DNA of 64,000 bases from contig NZ_BEWM01000001.1 of the NCBI RefSeq assembly GCF_002723935.1, positions 496,001 through 560,000 of the forward strand. Reading direction: 5' to 3'. How positions within the stretch are numbered: the stretch's first letter is position 1; each line of letters opens with the position of its first letter. Positions 8,347 through 16,786 of the stretch are shown one piece after another. The notes beneath the pieces are model-generated. The model saw only the letters and a program-made list of their open reading frames with translations. It did no database searches and was not told where the DNA came from. Made by a program: the position numbers and the translations under genes. This DNA is from Gluconobacter cerinus. GTDB taxonomy: Bacteria > Pseudomonadota > Alphaproteobacteria > Acetobacterales > Acetobacteraceae.

Positions 8347-9087
8347 ATGCGTATCCTTCTTGTCGATAGCGATCTTCAGGCCGCAGCCCATCTGTCTCAG
8401 ACCCTTCGTACGGCTGCCTTTACCGTCGATCATACGTCCTCTGGCGAGGAAGCAATCGAGATGCTCCGGCATTACGATTATGATCTGATGGTGCTGGAAC
8501 TGATGCTGAACGATATCGAAGGTTACGATGTCATCCGCCGTGTCCGCGCAGCCCGGATTACGACGCCCGTTCTCGTTCTCTCTGCGCTTCTCCGTCCCCA
8601 GGCTAAAATCCGTGCCTTCTCGATGGGTGCCGATGACTACATGACAAAGCCTTATGACTCAGGCGAGCTTGTTGCCCGCCTTCAGGCCGTCATGCGCCGC
8701 TCTCGCGGCTTTTCCGAACCTTGCCTGCGCATTGGTAATCTGGAACTGGACCTGAACGGGAAAAACGTCACTGTTGAGGGTAATCCCCTGCACCTGACGG
8801 GCAAGGAGTACGCCATTCTGGAGCTTCTGGTTATTCGGAAAGGCTCTGTCCTGACCAAGGATGCTTTTCTGAATCATCTTTATGGCGGCATTGATGAGCC
8901 TGAGATGAAGATCATCGATGTCTTCATCTGCAAACTTCGCCGCAAGCTTCAGAAAGCAGGGGCCAGCAATCTCATCTCTACAGTCTGGGGACGTGGCTAT
9001 ATTCTGCGTGAAGAAACAGCGGCCGAGCCCATGCCCGCTTCTGTCAGCCCAATGACCAGAGCCGTATCTGAACTGACAGTGGCCTAA
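8347..9087 (+). CDS. ctrA: CtrA-type response regulator with Glu in place of the phosphoacceptor Asp
   Basis: A 246-residue OmpR-family response regulator with receiver domain about 1-115 and winged helix about 123-223. The DNA-binding half is near-identical to CtrA, the alphaproteobacterial cell-cycle and flagellar master regulator (LTGKEYAILELL, FLNHLYGG, KIIDVFICKLRRKL). The receiver is altered: residue 51, the Asp in Caulobacter CtrA, is Glu (GAA, 8497-8499, in VLELMLND), and the second acidic pocket residue is Ser8. Switch residue S79 and K101 remain. ATG 8347 is chosen over ATG 8254 because it matches the family N-terminus and has GGGAG upstream. It diverges from fliI. Phosphorylation-independent activity is inferred. 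Confidence 0.9.
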   Translation: MRILLVDSDLQAAAHLSQTLRTAAFTVDHTSSGEEAIEMLRHYDYDLMVLELMLNDIEGYDVIRRVRAARITTPVLVLSALLRPQAKIRAFSMGADDYMTKPYDSGELVARLQAVMRRSRGFSEPCLRIGNLELDLNGKNVTVEGNPLHLTGKEYAILELLVIRKGSVLTKDAFLNHLYGGIDEPEMKIIDVFICKLRRKLQKAGASNLISTVWGRGYILREETAAEPMPASVSPMTRAVSELTVA

Positions 9088-9097
9088 AACAGACTCT

Positions 9098-9907
9098 TCA
9101 GGATTGGTACCAGTCCGGCCGGATCGTCACACCATGATTGACCGGCCCGTGACCAGCGCCATATCCCGGCGCATTTGAGAGCGCGAGCCGTAGATAGGCA
9201 TGAGCCCGCCGCACCGCCGCTTCAAGATCCATGCCCTGTGCAATGCCCGTCGCAATGGCACTGGCAAGTGTACAACCCGTTCCATGAGTATGACGCGTAT
9301 GAATTCGCGTTGCGCGGTGTACGTACTCATCTCCATTTGGGAAGACCAGAAGATCCTCGAGATCCTCTCCCGTCATATGCCCCCCCTTAAGCAGAACGGC
9401 CGCGGCTCCCCGCTTTTGCAGGATATGAGCTGCCCGACGCATTCCTGCCAGATCATGAATCACCTCACCCGTCATGACTTCTACTTCGGGAATATTGGGA
9501 GTCACGATTAAGGCCCGGGGCAAAAGACGGGTCATCACGGCATCTACGGCGTCATCAGCCAGAAGAGCTGACCCGCTGGTGGACACCATGACCGGGTCAA
9601 GCACCAAAGGGAGATGCGTATGACTTTCCAGTTCGTCAGCAACGGCATGAACAATGTCTGCTGTCGCGAGCATTCCGGTTTTGCAGCAATCTGCACCCAG
9701 ATCATCAAGAACGACCTGCATCTGCTGCCGAACAAACGCCGGGGAAACAGCCTCCACCCCAAAGACGCCGAGTGTATTTTGTGCCGTCAGAGCTGTAAGG
9801 GCGCTCATTCCAAAGCCCCCCAGAGCGGTAATGGTCTTCAGGTCGGCCTGAATCCCGGCCCCACCACCGGAGTCACTTCCCGCTACTGTCAGAACCCGGC
9901 CACGCAT
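9098..9907 (-). CDS. thiD: Hydroxymethylpyrimidine/phosphomethylpyrimidine kinase
   Basis: A 269-residue ribokinase-fold enzyme that phosphorylates HMP and HMP-P to HMP-PP for thiamine synthesis. The N-terminal VAGSDSGGGAGIQADLKT block and the GTGCTLASAIA motif with its catalytic Asp/Gly anion hole are diagnostic. VLLKGGHM is the other substrate-side signature. Length is typical. It starts three bases after the glmM stop, so it is the last gene of that unit. The 3' end of a probable thiC lies at the far right edge of the window, so thiamine genes are not clustered. It is convergent with the CtrA-type gene, 10 bases apart. Confidence 0.95.
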   Translation of the reverse strand: MRGRVLTVAGSDSGGGAGIQADLKTITALGGFGMSALTALTAQNTLGVFGVEAVSPAFVRQQMQVVLDDLGADCCKTGMLATADIVHAVADELESHTHLPLVLDPVMVSTSGSALLADDAVDAVMTRLLPRALIVTPNIPEVEVMTGEVIHDLAGMRRAAHILQKRGAAAVLLKGGHMTGEDLEDLLVFPNGDEYVHRATRIHTRHTHGTGCTLASAIATGIAQGMDLEAAVRRAHAYLRLALSNAPGYGAGHGPVNHGVTIRPDWYQS

Positions 9908-9910
9908 GCC

Positions 9911-11269
9911 TCAGGCCTCCGTAATTGCTCTGATCGCCTCACAGACATGATCCACAACCTGAAGAACCAGCGCATCGTCTTCTGCTTCCGCCATCACGCG
10001 AATCAGAGGTTCGGTGCCACTGGCTCTCAGAACAAGACGACCGCGCCCGGCGAGACGTTCTTCCGCCCAGGCTTTGGCAGCAGCCAGTTCTGGACTGCTC
10101 AACGGATTAGCTCCTGAGTAGCGAACGTTTTTGAGAAGCTGCGGGAAAGGCTGGAAGACCTGACAGATCTCGCTGGCAGGCTTCTTGGTCTCCACCGAAA
10201 CAGCCAGAACCTGGAGGGCGGCAATCAGCCCATCTCCGGTCGTAGCGTAATCGGACAGGACCATGTGCCCGGACTGCTCCCCGCCCAGGTTCCCACCATT
10301 CTCACGCATGCGCTCAACGACGTAGCGATCACCGACTGCCGTCCGCTGAAGCTCCAGACCATCTTCCGCCAGAGCCTTCTCCAGCCCCATATTGGACATG
10401 ACCGTGGCCACAACTGTGTTGGTCCGCAGACGTCCATGCTGCTTCCAGAAGCGGGCGATCAACCCAAGAATCTGATCGCCATCAACCAGATTGCCGTTCT
10501 CATCGGCGATCAGAACACGATCAGCATCTCCGTCCAGCGCAATGCCGAAGTCCGCGCCATGCTCCTTCACGGCAGCACAAAGTGTCTCTGGATGGGTAGA
10601 GCCAACACCATCATTGATGTTCAGGCCATCCGGTGAACAACCAATCTTGATGACTTCCGCACCCAGCTCCCAAAGAGCGGTTGGTGCCACGCGATATGCA
10701 GACCCATTTGCGCAATCGAGAACAATCTTCAAACCATCCAGACGCAGCCCGCGCGGGAAGGAAGCTTTGGCATTCTCAATGTAGCGACCAGCGGCATCGT
10801 TCAAACGAGAGGCACGCCCGATTTCTGCCGGTGAAGCCAAACGCTGAGACAGATCCTGCCCCATCATGGCTTCAATCTCCCCTTCAACTTCATCGGAGAG
10901 CTTGAAACCGTCTGGGCCAAACAGCTTGATGCCATTGTCGGTGAAGGGATTGTGAGAGGCCGAGATCATGACACCGAGGTCTGCCCGCAAAGACCGCGTC
11001 AGCATGGCAATCGCTGGCGTCGGAAGCGGACCGACAAGGATCACATCCATACCGGCAGACAGAAAGCCAGCCACAAGCGCACATTCAATCATATACCCGG
11101 ACAGGCGCGTGTCCTTGCCCAGCACAACAGTGTGTCGACGGCTCTGACTGCGCATGAAATACAGGCCTGCGGCCTGTCCAAGCTTCTGGGAAACTTCCAC
11201 CGTCATCGGAGCAGTGTTTGCGGTTCCCCTGATGCCGTCCGTCCCGAACAGAGCCCTCTTGCTGGCCAT
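9911..11269 (-). CDS. glmM: Phosphoglucosamine mutase
   Basis: A 452-residue alpha-D-phosphohexomutase converting glucosamine-6-phosphate to glucosamine-1-phosphate for UDP-GlcNAc, peptidoglycan and LPS synthesis. The catalytic phosphoserine is S105 in MISASHNPF, the metal loop is DGDADR, and the sugar-binding loop GGEQSGH and phosphate loop [12 protein letters not shown] follow in order. The start is ATG 11269 ([15 protein letters not shown]), preceded by AGGA; a longer in-frame start at 11317 adds 16 residues not typical of the family. It follows ftsH, separated by a terminator-like hairpin, so partial readthrough or its own promoter is likely. Confidence 0.97.
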   Translation of the reverse strand: MASKRALFGTDGIRGTANTAPMTVEVSQKLGQAAGLYFMRSQSRRHTVVLGKDTRLSGYMIECALVAGFLSAGMDVILVGPLPTPAIAMLTRSLRADLGVMISASHNPFTDNGIKLFGPDGFKLSDEVEGEIEAMMGQDLSQRLASPAEIGRASRLNDAAGRYIENAKASFPRGLRLDGLKIVLDCANGSAYRVAPTALWELGAEVIKIGCSPDGLNINDGVGSTHPETLCAAVKEHGADFGIALDGDADRVLIADENGNLVDGDQILGLIARFWKQHGRLRTNTVVATVMSNMGLEKALAEDGLELQRTAVGDRYVVERMRENGGNLGGEQSGHMVLSDYATTGDGLIAALQVLAVSVETKKPASEICQVFQPFPQLLKNVRYSGANPLSSPELAAAKAWAEERLAGRGRLVLRASGTEPLIRVMAEAEDDALVLQVVDHVCEAIRAITEA

Positions 11270-11301
11270 GGTTATGAAATCCTGCCTGTCTCGATAGATA
11301 A

Positions 11302-11350
11302 GAAAAAGGCGCGGCACCAGAGAGGAAATTCCCCTCCAATGACGCGCCTT
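11302..11350 (-). terminator. Probable terminator after ftsH
   Basis: On the minus strand AAGGCGCG (11343-11350) pairs with CGCGCCTT (11306-11313), with a further imperfect GGAGGGGAATTTCCTC hairpin inside, then TTTTTCTTATC. It lies 20 bases after the ftsH stop. It would reduce transcription into glmM. Confidence 0.7.
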
Positions 11351-11371
11351 GCGGTGCGGTTAACGGTTTGA

Positions 11372-13276
11372 TTAGCCTGCCTGAAGAGCCGGATCAAACG
11401 CACCCGGACGCGTCGTCGGCACAGAGGCGCGGCGATTATCCGGCAATTGCTCGTCATCGGACGGGCGCTCGATCGCCTCTCCACGCATGATCCGACCGAC
11501 ATCGTCTCCGGTCAGGGTCTCATACTCGAGCAGAGCCGCTGTCAGACGGTGCAGATCATCAATCCGCGTCAGAAGCAGATGATGCGCCTGCTGGTAAGCC
11601 GTATCGATCAGAGCCTTGATCTCTACGTCGATATCGCGCGCCGTCTGCTCAGACAGATTTTTGTTCTGTGTGACAGAGTGCCCCAGGAAGACTTCCTGTC
11701 CGTTATCGCCATAGGAAATCATGCCGAGCTTGTCGCTCATGCCCCATTCCGTGACCATTCGGCGAGCCAGATCGGTAGCGCTCTTGATATCACCAGACGC
11801 ACCAGCACTGACTTCTTCCGGGCCAAAGATGATTTCTTCAGCCACACGGCCACCCATGGCAATCACCAGACGCGCCAGGCACCATTTCCGGCTGTAGGAA
11901 ATGTTGTCTTTCTCAGGCAGCGTCATCACCAGCCCCAGAGCGCGCCCACGCGGCACAATCGTAGCCTTGTGAATAGGGTCACTACCCGGCGTGAAGATCG
12001 CGCAGATGGCGTGACCAGCCTCATGATAAGCCGTCGAGCGCTTTTCATCTTCGGTCATGACCATGGACCGACGCTCTGCGCCCATCATGACTTTGTCCTT
12101 GGCCTCTTCGAACTGAGCCATTCCGACCGTGCGGCGTCCCTGACGGGCAGCCATCAGAGCAGCTTCGTTCACAAGATTGGCCAGATCAGCACCGGAGAAG
12201 CCTGGCGTACCACGAGCAATCACTTTTGGGTCCACATCTGAAGACAGCGGTACTTTCTTCATGTGAACGCGCAGGATCTTTTCGCGACCAGCAACATCAG
12301 GGTTCGGCACAACGACTTGACGATCAAAACGCCCCGGACGCAGCAGAGCCGGATCCAGAACATCCGGACGGTTGGTTGCTGCAATCAGGATAACGCCCTC
12401 ATTGCTCTCAAAACCATCCATCTCGACGAGCATCTGGTTAAGGGTCTGCTCGCGCTCATCATTGCCGCCACCAAGACCGGCACCACGATGGCGGCCAACA
12501 GCGTCAATTTCATCGATGAAGATGATGCACGGAGCAGCCTTCTTGCCCTGCTCAAACATGTCACGCACACGGGATGCACCGACACCAACGAACATCTCCA
12601 CGAAGTCCGAACCGGAAATCGTAAAGAACGGCACATTGGCTTCACCAGCAATCGCACGGGCCAGAAGCGTCTTACCCGTACCTGGAGGGCCGACCAGCAG
12701 GGCGCCCTTGGGGATCTTGCCACCCAGACGCGTGAACTTCTGCGGGTCTTTCAGGAATTCGACGATTTCCTCGAGCTCAGCCTTGGCTTCATCGATACCT
12801 GCCACATCATCAAATGTGACGCGGCCCGTCTTTTCCGTCAGCAGACGAGCCTTGGACTTGCCAAAACCCATCGCACGGCCACCACCGGCCTGCATCTGGC
12901 GAAACACCATAAAGCACAGGCCAACAAGCAGAAGAACGGGAAGATAATTTCCCACATACCGCAGGATGGAGTTCTCACCGCTATCCATTGGCTTGGCTGT
13001 CACTTCAACACCCGCGCCGGTCAGACGAGCCGGAAGGCCCGGATCCATCGGTGCATAGGTTTCGAAGGAGGTACCGTTCGTCAGTGTTCCAGAAATATTC
13101 TGTTCCTGGATAACCACCGAGCGCACCTGGTGCTCGTCCACATCATGGACAAAATCGGAATAGGCGATCTGCTGGGCAGCATGCTGGCTTCCACCGGGCT
13201 GGAAGGCGGTCAGCACTGCCATTCCGACCATGATGATGACCACCCAGATCGCAACGTTACGGCCTAAATTGTTCAT
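11372..13276 (-). CDS. ftsH: ATP-dependent membrane zinc metalloprotease FtsH
   Basis: A 634-residue inner-membrane AAA protease that degrades misfolded membrane proteins and regulators such as heat-shock sigma factor and LpxC in related bacteria. A transmembrane helix at residues 8-24 ([14 protein letters not shown]) and one near 112-125 flank a periplasmic domain. Walker A is GPPGTGKT, Walker [12 protein letters not shown], the second-region motif [18 protein letters not shown], and the zinc site HEAGH near residue 425. Length is normal. The position between tilS and glmM is the common bacterial order. A hydrophilic Pro/Arg tail ends the protein. Upstream is a 167-bp gap probably holding its promoter. 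Confidence 0.97.
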   Translation of the reverse strand: MNNLGRNVAIWVVIIMVGMAVLTAFQPGGSQHAAQQIAYSDFVHDVDEHQVRSVVIQEQNISGTLTNGTSFETYAPMDPGLPARLTGAGVEVTAKPMDSGENSILRYVGNYLPVLLLVGLCFMVFRQMQAGGGRAMGFGKSKARLLTEKTGRVTFDDVAGIDEAKAELEEIVEFLKDPQKFTRLGGKIPKGALLVGPPGTGKTLLARAIAGEANVPFFTISGSDFVEMFVGVGASRVRDMFEQGKKAAPCIIFIDEIDAVGRHRGAGLGGGNDEREQTLNQMLVEMDGFESNEGVILIAATNRPDVLDPALLRPGRFDRQVVVPNPDVAGREKILRVHMKKVPLSSDVDPKVIARGTPGFSGADLANLVNEAALMAARQGRRTVGMAQFEEAKDKVMMGAERRSMVMTEDEKRSTAYHEAGHAICAIFTPGSDPIHKATIVPRGRALGLVMTLPEKDNISYSRKWCLARLVIAMGGRVAEEIIFGPEEVSAGASGDIKSATDLARRMVTEWGMSDKLGMISYGDNGQEVFLGHSVTQNKNLSEQTARDIDVEIKALIDTAYQQAHHLLLTRIDDLHRLTAALLEYETLTGDDVGRIMRGEAIERPSDDEQLPDNRRASVPTTRPGAFDPALQAG

Positions 13277-13443
13277 CTCGTTCTCTGTCGTCCTTCAGAC
13301 TGTCCGTCAGATGCAGCGGGGCTTCATCATCTCAACAGGCCGACGTCATAGTCTGCGTTGACTTCATAACATAGGCGGTCCTGCCCATGATCCTACCCCA
13401 CCAAGGGCAGGAAAACGCATTTCCACGCATTTTGGTACGCTTT

Positions 13444-14688
13444 TCACCCATTTACGCCGTTTTCGCCGGTAACTGGAACCCCGCCAGCCCAGACGAATGG
13501 AACCGTTCCGGCCCTTTCCAGAAAATCTGGCAACCCTATGACATAGCCGTCGCGCCAGAGAGCGGGGAGTGCCTGTAATGCTTCGACAGGAATTCCCAAT
13601 CGTCTGGCATCAAGACCCTGCGCCCCACTTCCAAGAGCTCCAATAAGAGTTCCTTCAGGCACATCCTCTTGCAGGCATCGCCAGCGCCCATCCCAGAGAG
13701 GCTGCCCGGCAGCACAGACAGATGCCTCTACAGATCGCATTTCTCTGACAAAGATAACGCCGTCCCCAAATCGCCCTGCTGTCCGCATGATCACGCCCCC
13801 GAGTGAGCCTCGTCCCTGCTTTATGAGTGACAGGACTTTCTCACGCGATGGGCGATAACGACTGCCAGAGACCAACCGTACCAGAGCAGACACGCTGTCC
13901 TCGCAAACGCCGTTTTTTCTTAAGAAAACCCAGCCCGCAGGATGCCATACGGCCTCATTCGCCAGTAAGTCAGCTAAACCAGCGTCTCTTACCGCGCGGT
14001 TCAGTACGGCGCCTGCTTGCCACTCGCGAGCTTGAGTCCGCTCGCTCTGTGTCAGATCCTGGCGCCATCGCACCCGTTCAAATCGACGATTCTGATTGGA
14101 AGGATCTTCGACCCAACTCAGGCTGGCAGCTCGCAGCGTCCCTCTCAGGCGTTCGGGATGACAGGCCAACAACGGCCGAACAATCCTGATCCGCCCCCGA
14201 ATGGCAGAGGCAGCAATCCCAGCCAAACCGGCCTGTCCGCTTCCAGCACCATGCCGCATCGAGACGGTTTCATCCTGGTCATGAAGATGGTGCGCCACCA
14301 GAAGGTCCAGGCACCCTGCGTCGACACATGCCCGTTCCAGAGTATCAAATCTCGCATCCCGGGCTCGCTCCTGAAGCCGCCCCTTTGGAAATGGCCCCAG
14401 AGTTAATACCCGGGCTTCCACCCCCATCTCGGACAGCCTTTGAGCCGTTAGTCTCGCTTCTGCTGCGGACTCGGGACGCAGGGCATGGTCAACAATGAAG
14501 GCGAGAACATACTGGCGCCAGCGCCGTGCAAGCCATGCCAGCGCCAGAGAGTCTGCGCCTCCGGAAACTGCAAGCCCGACCGGCGCGATTGGCGCATCAG
14601 GCAACCAAGGCCCCAAAGACTCCATCCAGGCAGAAAACTCTGCCGCCTGGATGGGAGTTTTTACATCAGTGACAGGCTGCACGCCCAC
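13444..14688 (-). CDS. tilS: tRNA(Ile)-lysidine synthase
   Basis: A 414-residue N-type ATP pyrophosphatase that attaches lysine to C34 of tRNA-Ile(CAU), changing its codon recognition from AUG to AUA. The PP-loop SGGADSLALA is at about residue 44. The downstream VAHHLHDQDETVSMRHGAGSGQAGL block is the family signature (HHxxDQxET). Length is that of the longer TilS forms with a C-terminal tRNA-binding region, which is weakly conserved here. It starts 23 bases inside the end of cpoB, so translation is coupled. It sits between the Tol-Pal genes and ftsH, as in many proteobacteria. Confidence 0.93.
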   Translation of the reverse strand: MGVQPVTDVKTPIQAAEFSAWMESLGPWLPDAPIAPVGLAVSGGADSLALAWLARRWRQYVLAFIVDHALRPESAAEARLTAQRLSEMGVEARVLTLGPFPKGRLQERARDARFDTLERACVDAGCLDLLVAHHLHDQDETVSMRHGAGSGQAGLAGIAASAIRGRIRIVRPLLACHPERLRGTLRAASLSWVEDPSNQNRRFERVRWRQDLTQSERTQAREWQAGAVLNRAVRDAGLADLLANEAVWHPAGWVFLRKNGVCEDSVSALVRLVSGSRYRPSREKVLSLIKQGRGSLGGVIMRTAGRFGDGVIFVREMRSVEASVCAAGQPLWDGRWRCLQEDVPEGTLIGALGSGAQGLDARRLGIPVEALQALPALWRDGYVIGLPDFLERAGTVPFVWAGGVPVTGENGVNG

Positions 14689-15553
14689 GGAACGTCGCTG
14701 CTGCCGATTTGACGCGAGGCGTCGGTGTCGGGAATTCGGTCTTCAGCTTATCAAGTGCCTGACAGGCCGAGTTCTTATCGCCCATAGCCAGCAGAGAAGC
14801 CGCAACACCCAGGAGGGAGTCCTGTGCTTTCGGCGTTTTCGGAGCTTTATTGTAGGCGTCGTAATAGGCGACTGCAGACTCACGATACTGCTTCTGCCCC
14901 GCTAGGGACTGAGCCAGCAGGAACTGAGAATCCATTTTACCCGAAGCGCTTTTGGCGGTCTTCACGGCAAAGCGTGCATTCGTTTCAGCATCTTCATACT
15001 TGCCAGCCTTGAGGGCAGCATTGCCGGCCTTCAAAGCTTCAAGAGCCGTTTTGGGGGCCTCATCGGAAGACGCAGGCGCCGTCTCTGCTGCTTTAGACGA
15101 GGCCACAGCAGCACCGGCGGCGGCAGGAGCAGATGCTCCACCTCCACTGCCACCATTCTGGGAGGCGAACTGCATGTCAGAAATCTGCTTGGACAGATTG
15201 GCCTGCGTTTCCTTCTGCGCATTGCTGAGCTGATCCAGCTCACCCCGCATCTGACGGTTCTGCTCTTCAAGCGCAGCAACACGCTCGAGAAGCTGGGCCG
15301 TCATGTTGCCATCAGTTCCCGAAGAGGAGGAACCACGCGATGATGACGAACTTGGCGCAGGCAAAGGCCCACTATTCTGGATCTGCGAAAGCTGCTGCCG
15401 CAATGAGGCAATTTCATCCTGAAGGGCAATCGCCTCGCGGGAGGAAATACCCCCACCATCTGACGCGTCCTGAGCCATGACTGGCAGGACAGGACAAAGC
15501 ACAGAAAGCGCCGTTCCGAGCATGACGGCACGGAGGGGACGGGACAGGGCCAT
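14666..15553 (-). CDS. cpoB: Tol-Pal coordinator CpoB/YbgF
   Basis: A 295-residue periplasmic protein. A signal peptide (MALSRPLRAVMLGTALSVL to VMAQ) precedes a coiled-coil trimerisation region (EIASLRQQLSQIQ and LLERVAALEEQNRQM), a Ser/Ala/Gly linker and a C-terminal TPR domain (ALEALKAGNAALKAGKYEDAE onward). CpoB links Tol-Pal constriction to peptidoglycan synthesis by PBP1b in E. coli. ATG 15553 is chosen because it starts the signal peptide; the longer frame to 15604 adds a non-signal extension. It follows pal after a strong terminator and overlaps tilS. Confidence 0.92.
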   Translation of the reverse strand: MALSRPLRAVMLGTALSVLCPVLPVMAQDASDGGGISSREAIALQDEIASLRQQLSQIQNSGPLPAPSSSSSRGSSSSGTDGNMTAQLLERVAALEEQNRQMRGELDQLSNAQKETQANLSKQISDMQFASQNGGSGGGASAPAAAGAAVASSKAAETAPASSDEAPKTALEALKAGNAALKAGKYEDAETNARFAVKTAKSASGKMDSQFLLAQSLAGQKQYRESAVAYYDAYNKAPKTPKAQDSLLGVAASLLAMGDKNSACQALDKLKTEFPTPTPRVKSAAATFRGRAACH

Positions 15554-15643
15554 GCAAGATCTCCTGAAACATGTTCGACGCCCGGCCTGAGCGCCCTCTC
15601 GCAATCACCGGCGAGTTCGGCTGATGAACAGTCTTAAAACAGA

Positions 15644-15674
15644 AACGGCCGGGGGATAAACTCCCCCGGCCGTT
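15644..15674 (-). terminator. Strong hairpin between pal and cpoB
   Basis: A perfect 13-bp stem AACGGCCGGGGGA/TCCCCCGGCCGTT (15644-15656 with 15662-15674), loop 5, followed on the minus strand by TCTGTTTTAAG. It is 35 bases after the pal stop, so it would terminate or attenuate transcription inside the tol-pal run. Confidence 0.8.
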
Positions 15675-15708
15675 CAAACTGTCAGTCCGTCAGACGGATG
15701 ACCTGGGT

Positions 15709-16188
15709 TCAGCGAACCGAGGTGATCGCGTTACGGTTCTGAGCCCATGAGGCTTCATCGTCACCGTCAGCCGTCGGACGATCCTTGCCGTAGGAAATCG
15801 TCGTGATGCGGGAAGCGCTCACGCCCTTGGCAACAAGGTAGTCACGAGCAGCATTCGCACGACGCTGGCCGAGAGCAATGTTGTATTCTTCGGTGCCGCG
15901 ATCATCGCAGTTACCAGCGATCTGAACGCTGACCTGCGGGTACTTCGCAAGCCATGCAACCTGCTTATCCAGCGTCGCACGAGCTTCTTCAGAAAGCTGG
16001 GATACATTCAGCTCGTAGAAGATACGGTCGCCAACATTGGCAACCAGGTCAGCTTCGCTGCCCGGCGTCGGGCCGGCTTCCTGCGTGGCTGCGCCAGCAC
16101 CGGTGCTGTTGCCCGTATCGGTTTTGCCGTCGGAGCAGGCTGCGAGAACAAGCGCCAGACCAAGCGCACCAAACACCTTGAACTTCAT
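15709..16188 (-). CDS. pal: Peptidoglycan-associated lipoprotein Pal
   Basis: A 159-residue outer-membrane lipoprotein. The signal peptide MKFKVFGALGLALVLAAC has a lipobox with the acylated Cys18. The mature part holds an OmpA-like peptidoglycan-binding domain: VQIAGNCDDRGTEEYNIALGQRRANAARDYL is its central motif (broken here only by its position, residues about 102-132), with the Asp and Arg that hold diaminopimelate. It works with TolB and TolQRA in outer-membrane constriction. ATG 16188 is chosen because it begins the signal peptide; longer frames upstream are not credible. It is separated from tolB by about 600 bp, unusual for these genes. Confidence 0.95.
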   Translation of the reverse strand: MKFKVFGALGLALVLAACSDGKTDTGNSTGAGAATQEAGPTPGSEADLVANVGDRIFYELNVSQLSEEARATLDKQVAWLAKYPQVSVQIAGNCDDRGTEEYNIALGQRRANAARDYLVAKGVSASRITTISYGKDRPTADGDDEASWAQNRNAITSVR

Positions 16189-16786
16189 GTGTCTCAACCC
16201 TGAGAACGGTTCCGTATCAGAAACCGAAATGCGGCATATTGCCGCGTTGTTCCGGACCACACACCCTTCCACTCAGGAACGCTCAAGAATCCTTTACGAA
16301 CTCTCTGCGACCCACTGGAAAAGCACTGGCCACTAGCGCCCATACCCATGACTTAAATCCGGGGTCAAGCATCCTGTGAGGGCCTACCCCCGAGCCAGAG
16401 AACGATTCTGTTTCGAAACTAGAAAATGCAACATAAATGTCACAGCAGTTAGACAGGAATGTGGCGGAATTCTGCCAGTTGTTTTGCTGAACATTCTTTA
16501 ATCGTTTTATCCTCATGCAAGCCTTGCGTATCAGCCAAGCGCCGCATGCGGGGCACATTCAATCCGGGAGCTGAGGCGCTAAAGTCGATTTACAGAAGAT
16601 GCGATGGAACGCCGGACTCTGACACCTGGAGAGAACGCCCAAAATCGACTCCGTTCAAACCCATTTTTTACGCATTTCATCAGGACAGATGTTTCGTGCC
16701 CCTGTGTGATCGAGCGAACGCTCCAGATCTGTTCAGGGCAAAATACTCCCCGTTGATCGTTGCCAACGGGGAGGGAAAAAAGCTGA
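16189..16786. other. Non-coding gap between pal and tolB
   Basis: About 600 bp without a convincing gene. It contains the tolB terminator (16746-16773), a distant inverted repeat AGTCGATTT/AAATCGACT (16583-16591 with 16642-16650), and a GCGGCA/TGCCGC hairpin (16231-16236 with 16240-16245) in the probable pal leader. The part nearest pal presumably holds a pal promoter, but I see no confident -35/-10 pair. Two open frames here lack ribosome-binding sites and family features. Confidence 0.5.
16746..16773 (-). terminator. Terminator after tolB
   Basis: A perfect 10-bp stem CTCCCCGTTG/CAACGGGGAG (16746-16755 with 16764-16773), loop 8, followed on the minus strand by TATTTTGCC. It lies 14 bases after the tolB stop, separating tolQRAB from pal transcription. 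Confidence 0.7.

Noticed and set aside
12263-13267. A 334-residue frame opposite ftsH
   Set aside because: It is antisense to a certain gene, has low-complexity His/Arg composition and no family resemblance.
16283-16558. A 91-residue minus-strand frame ahead of pal
   Set aside because: No ribosome-binding site and random-looking composition; the region is better explained as the pal leader.
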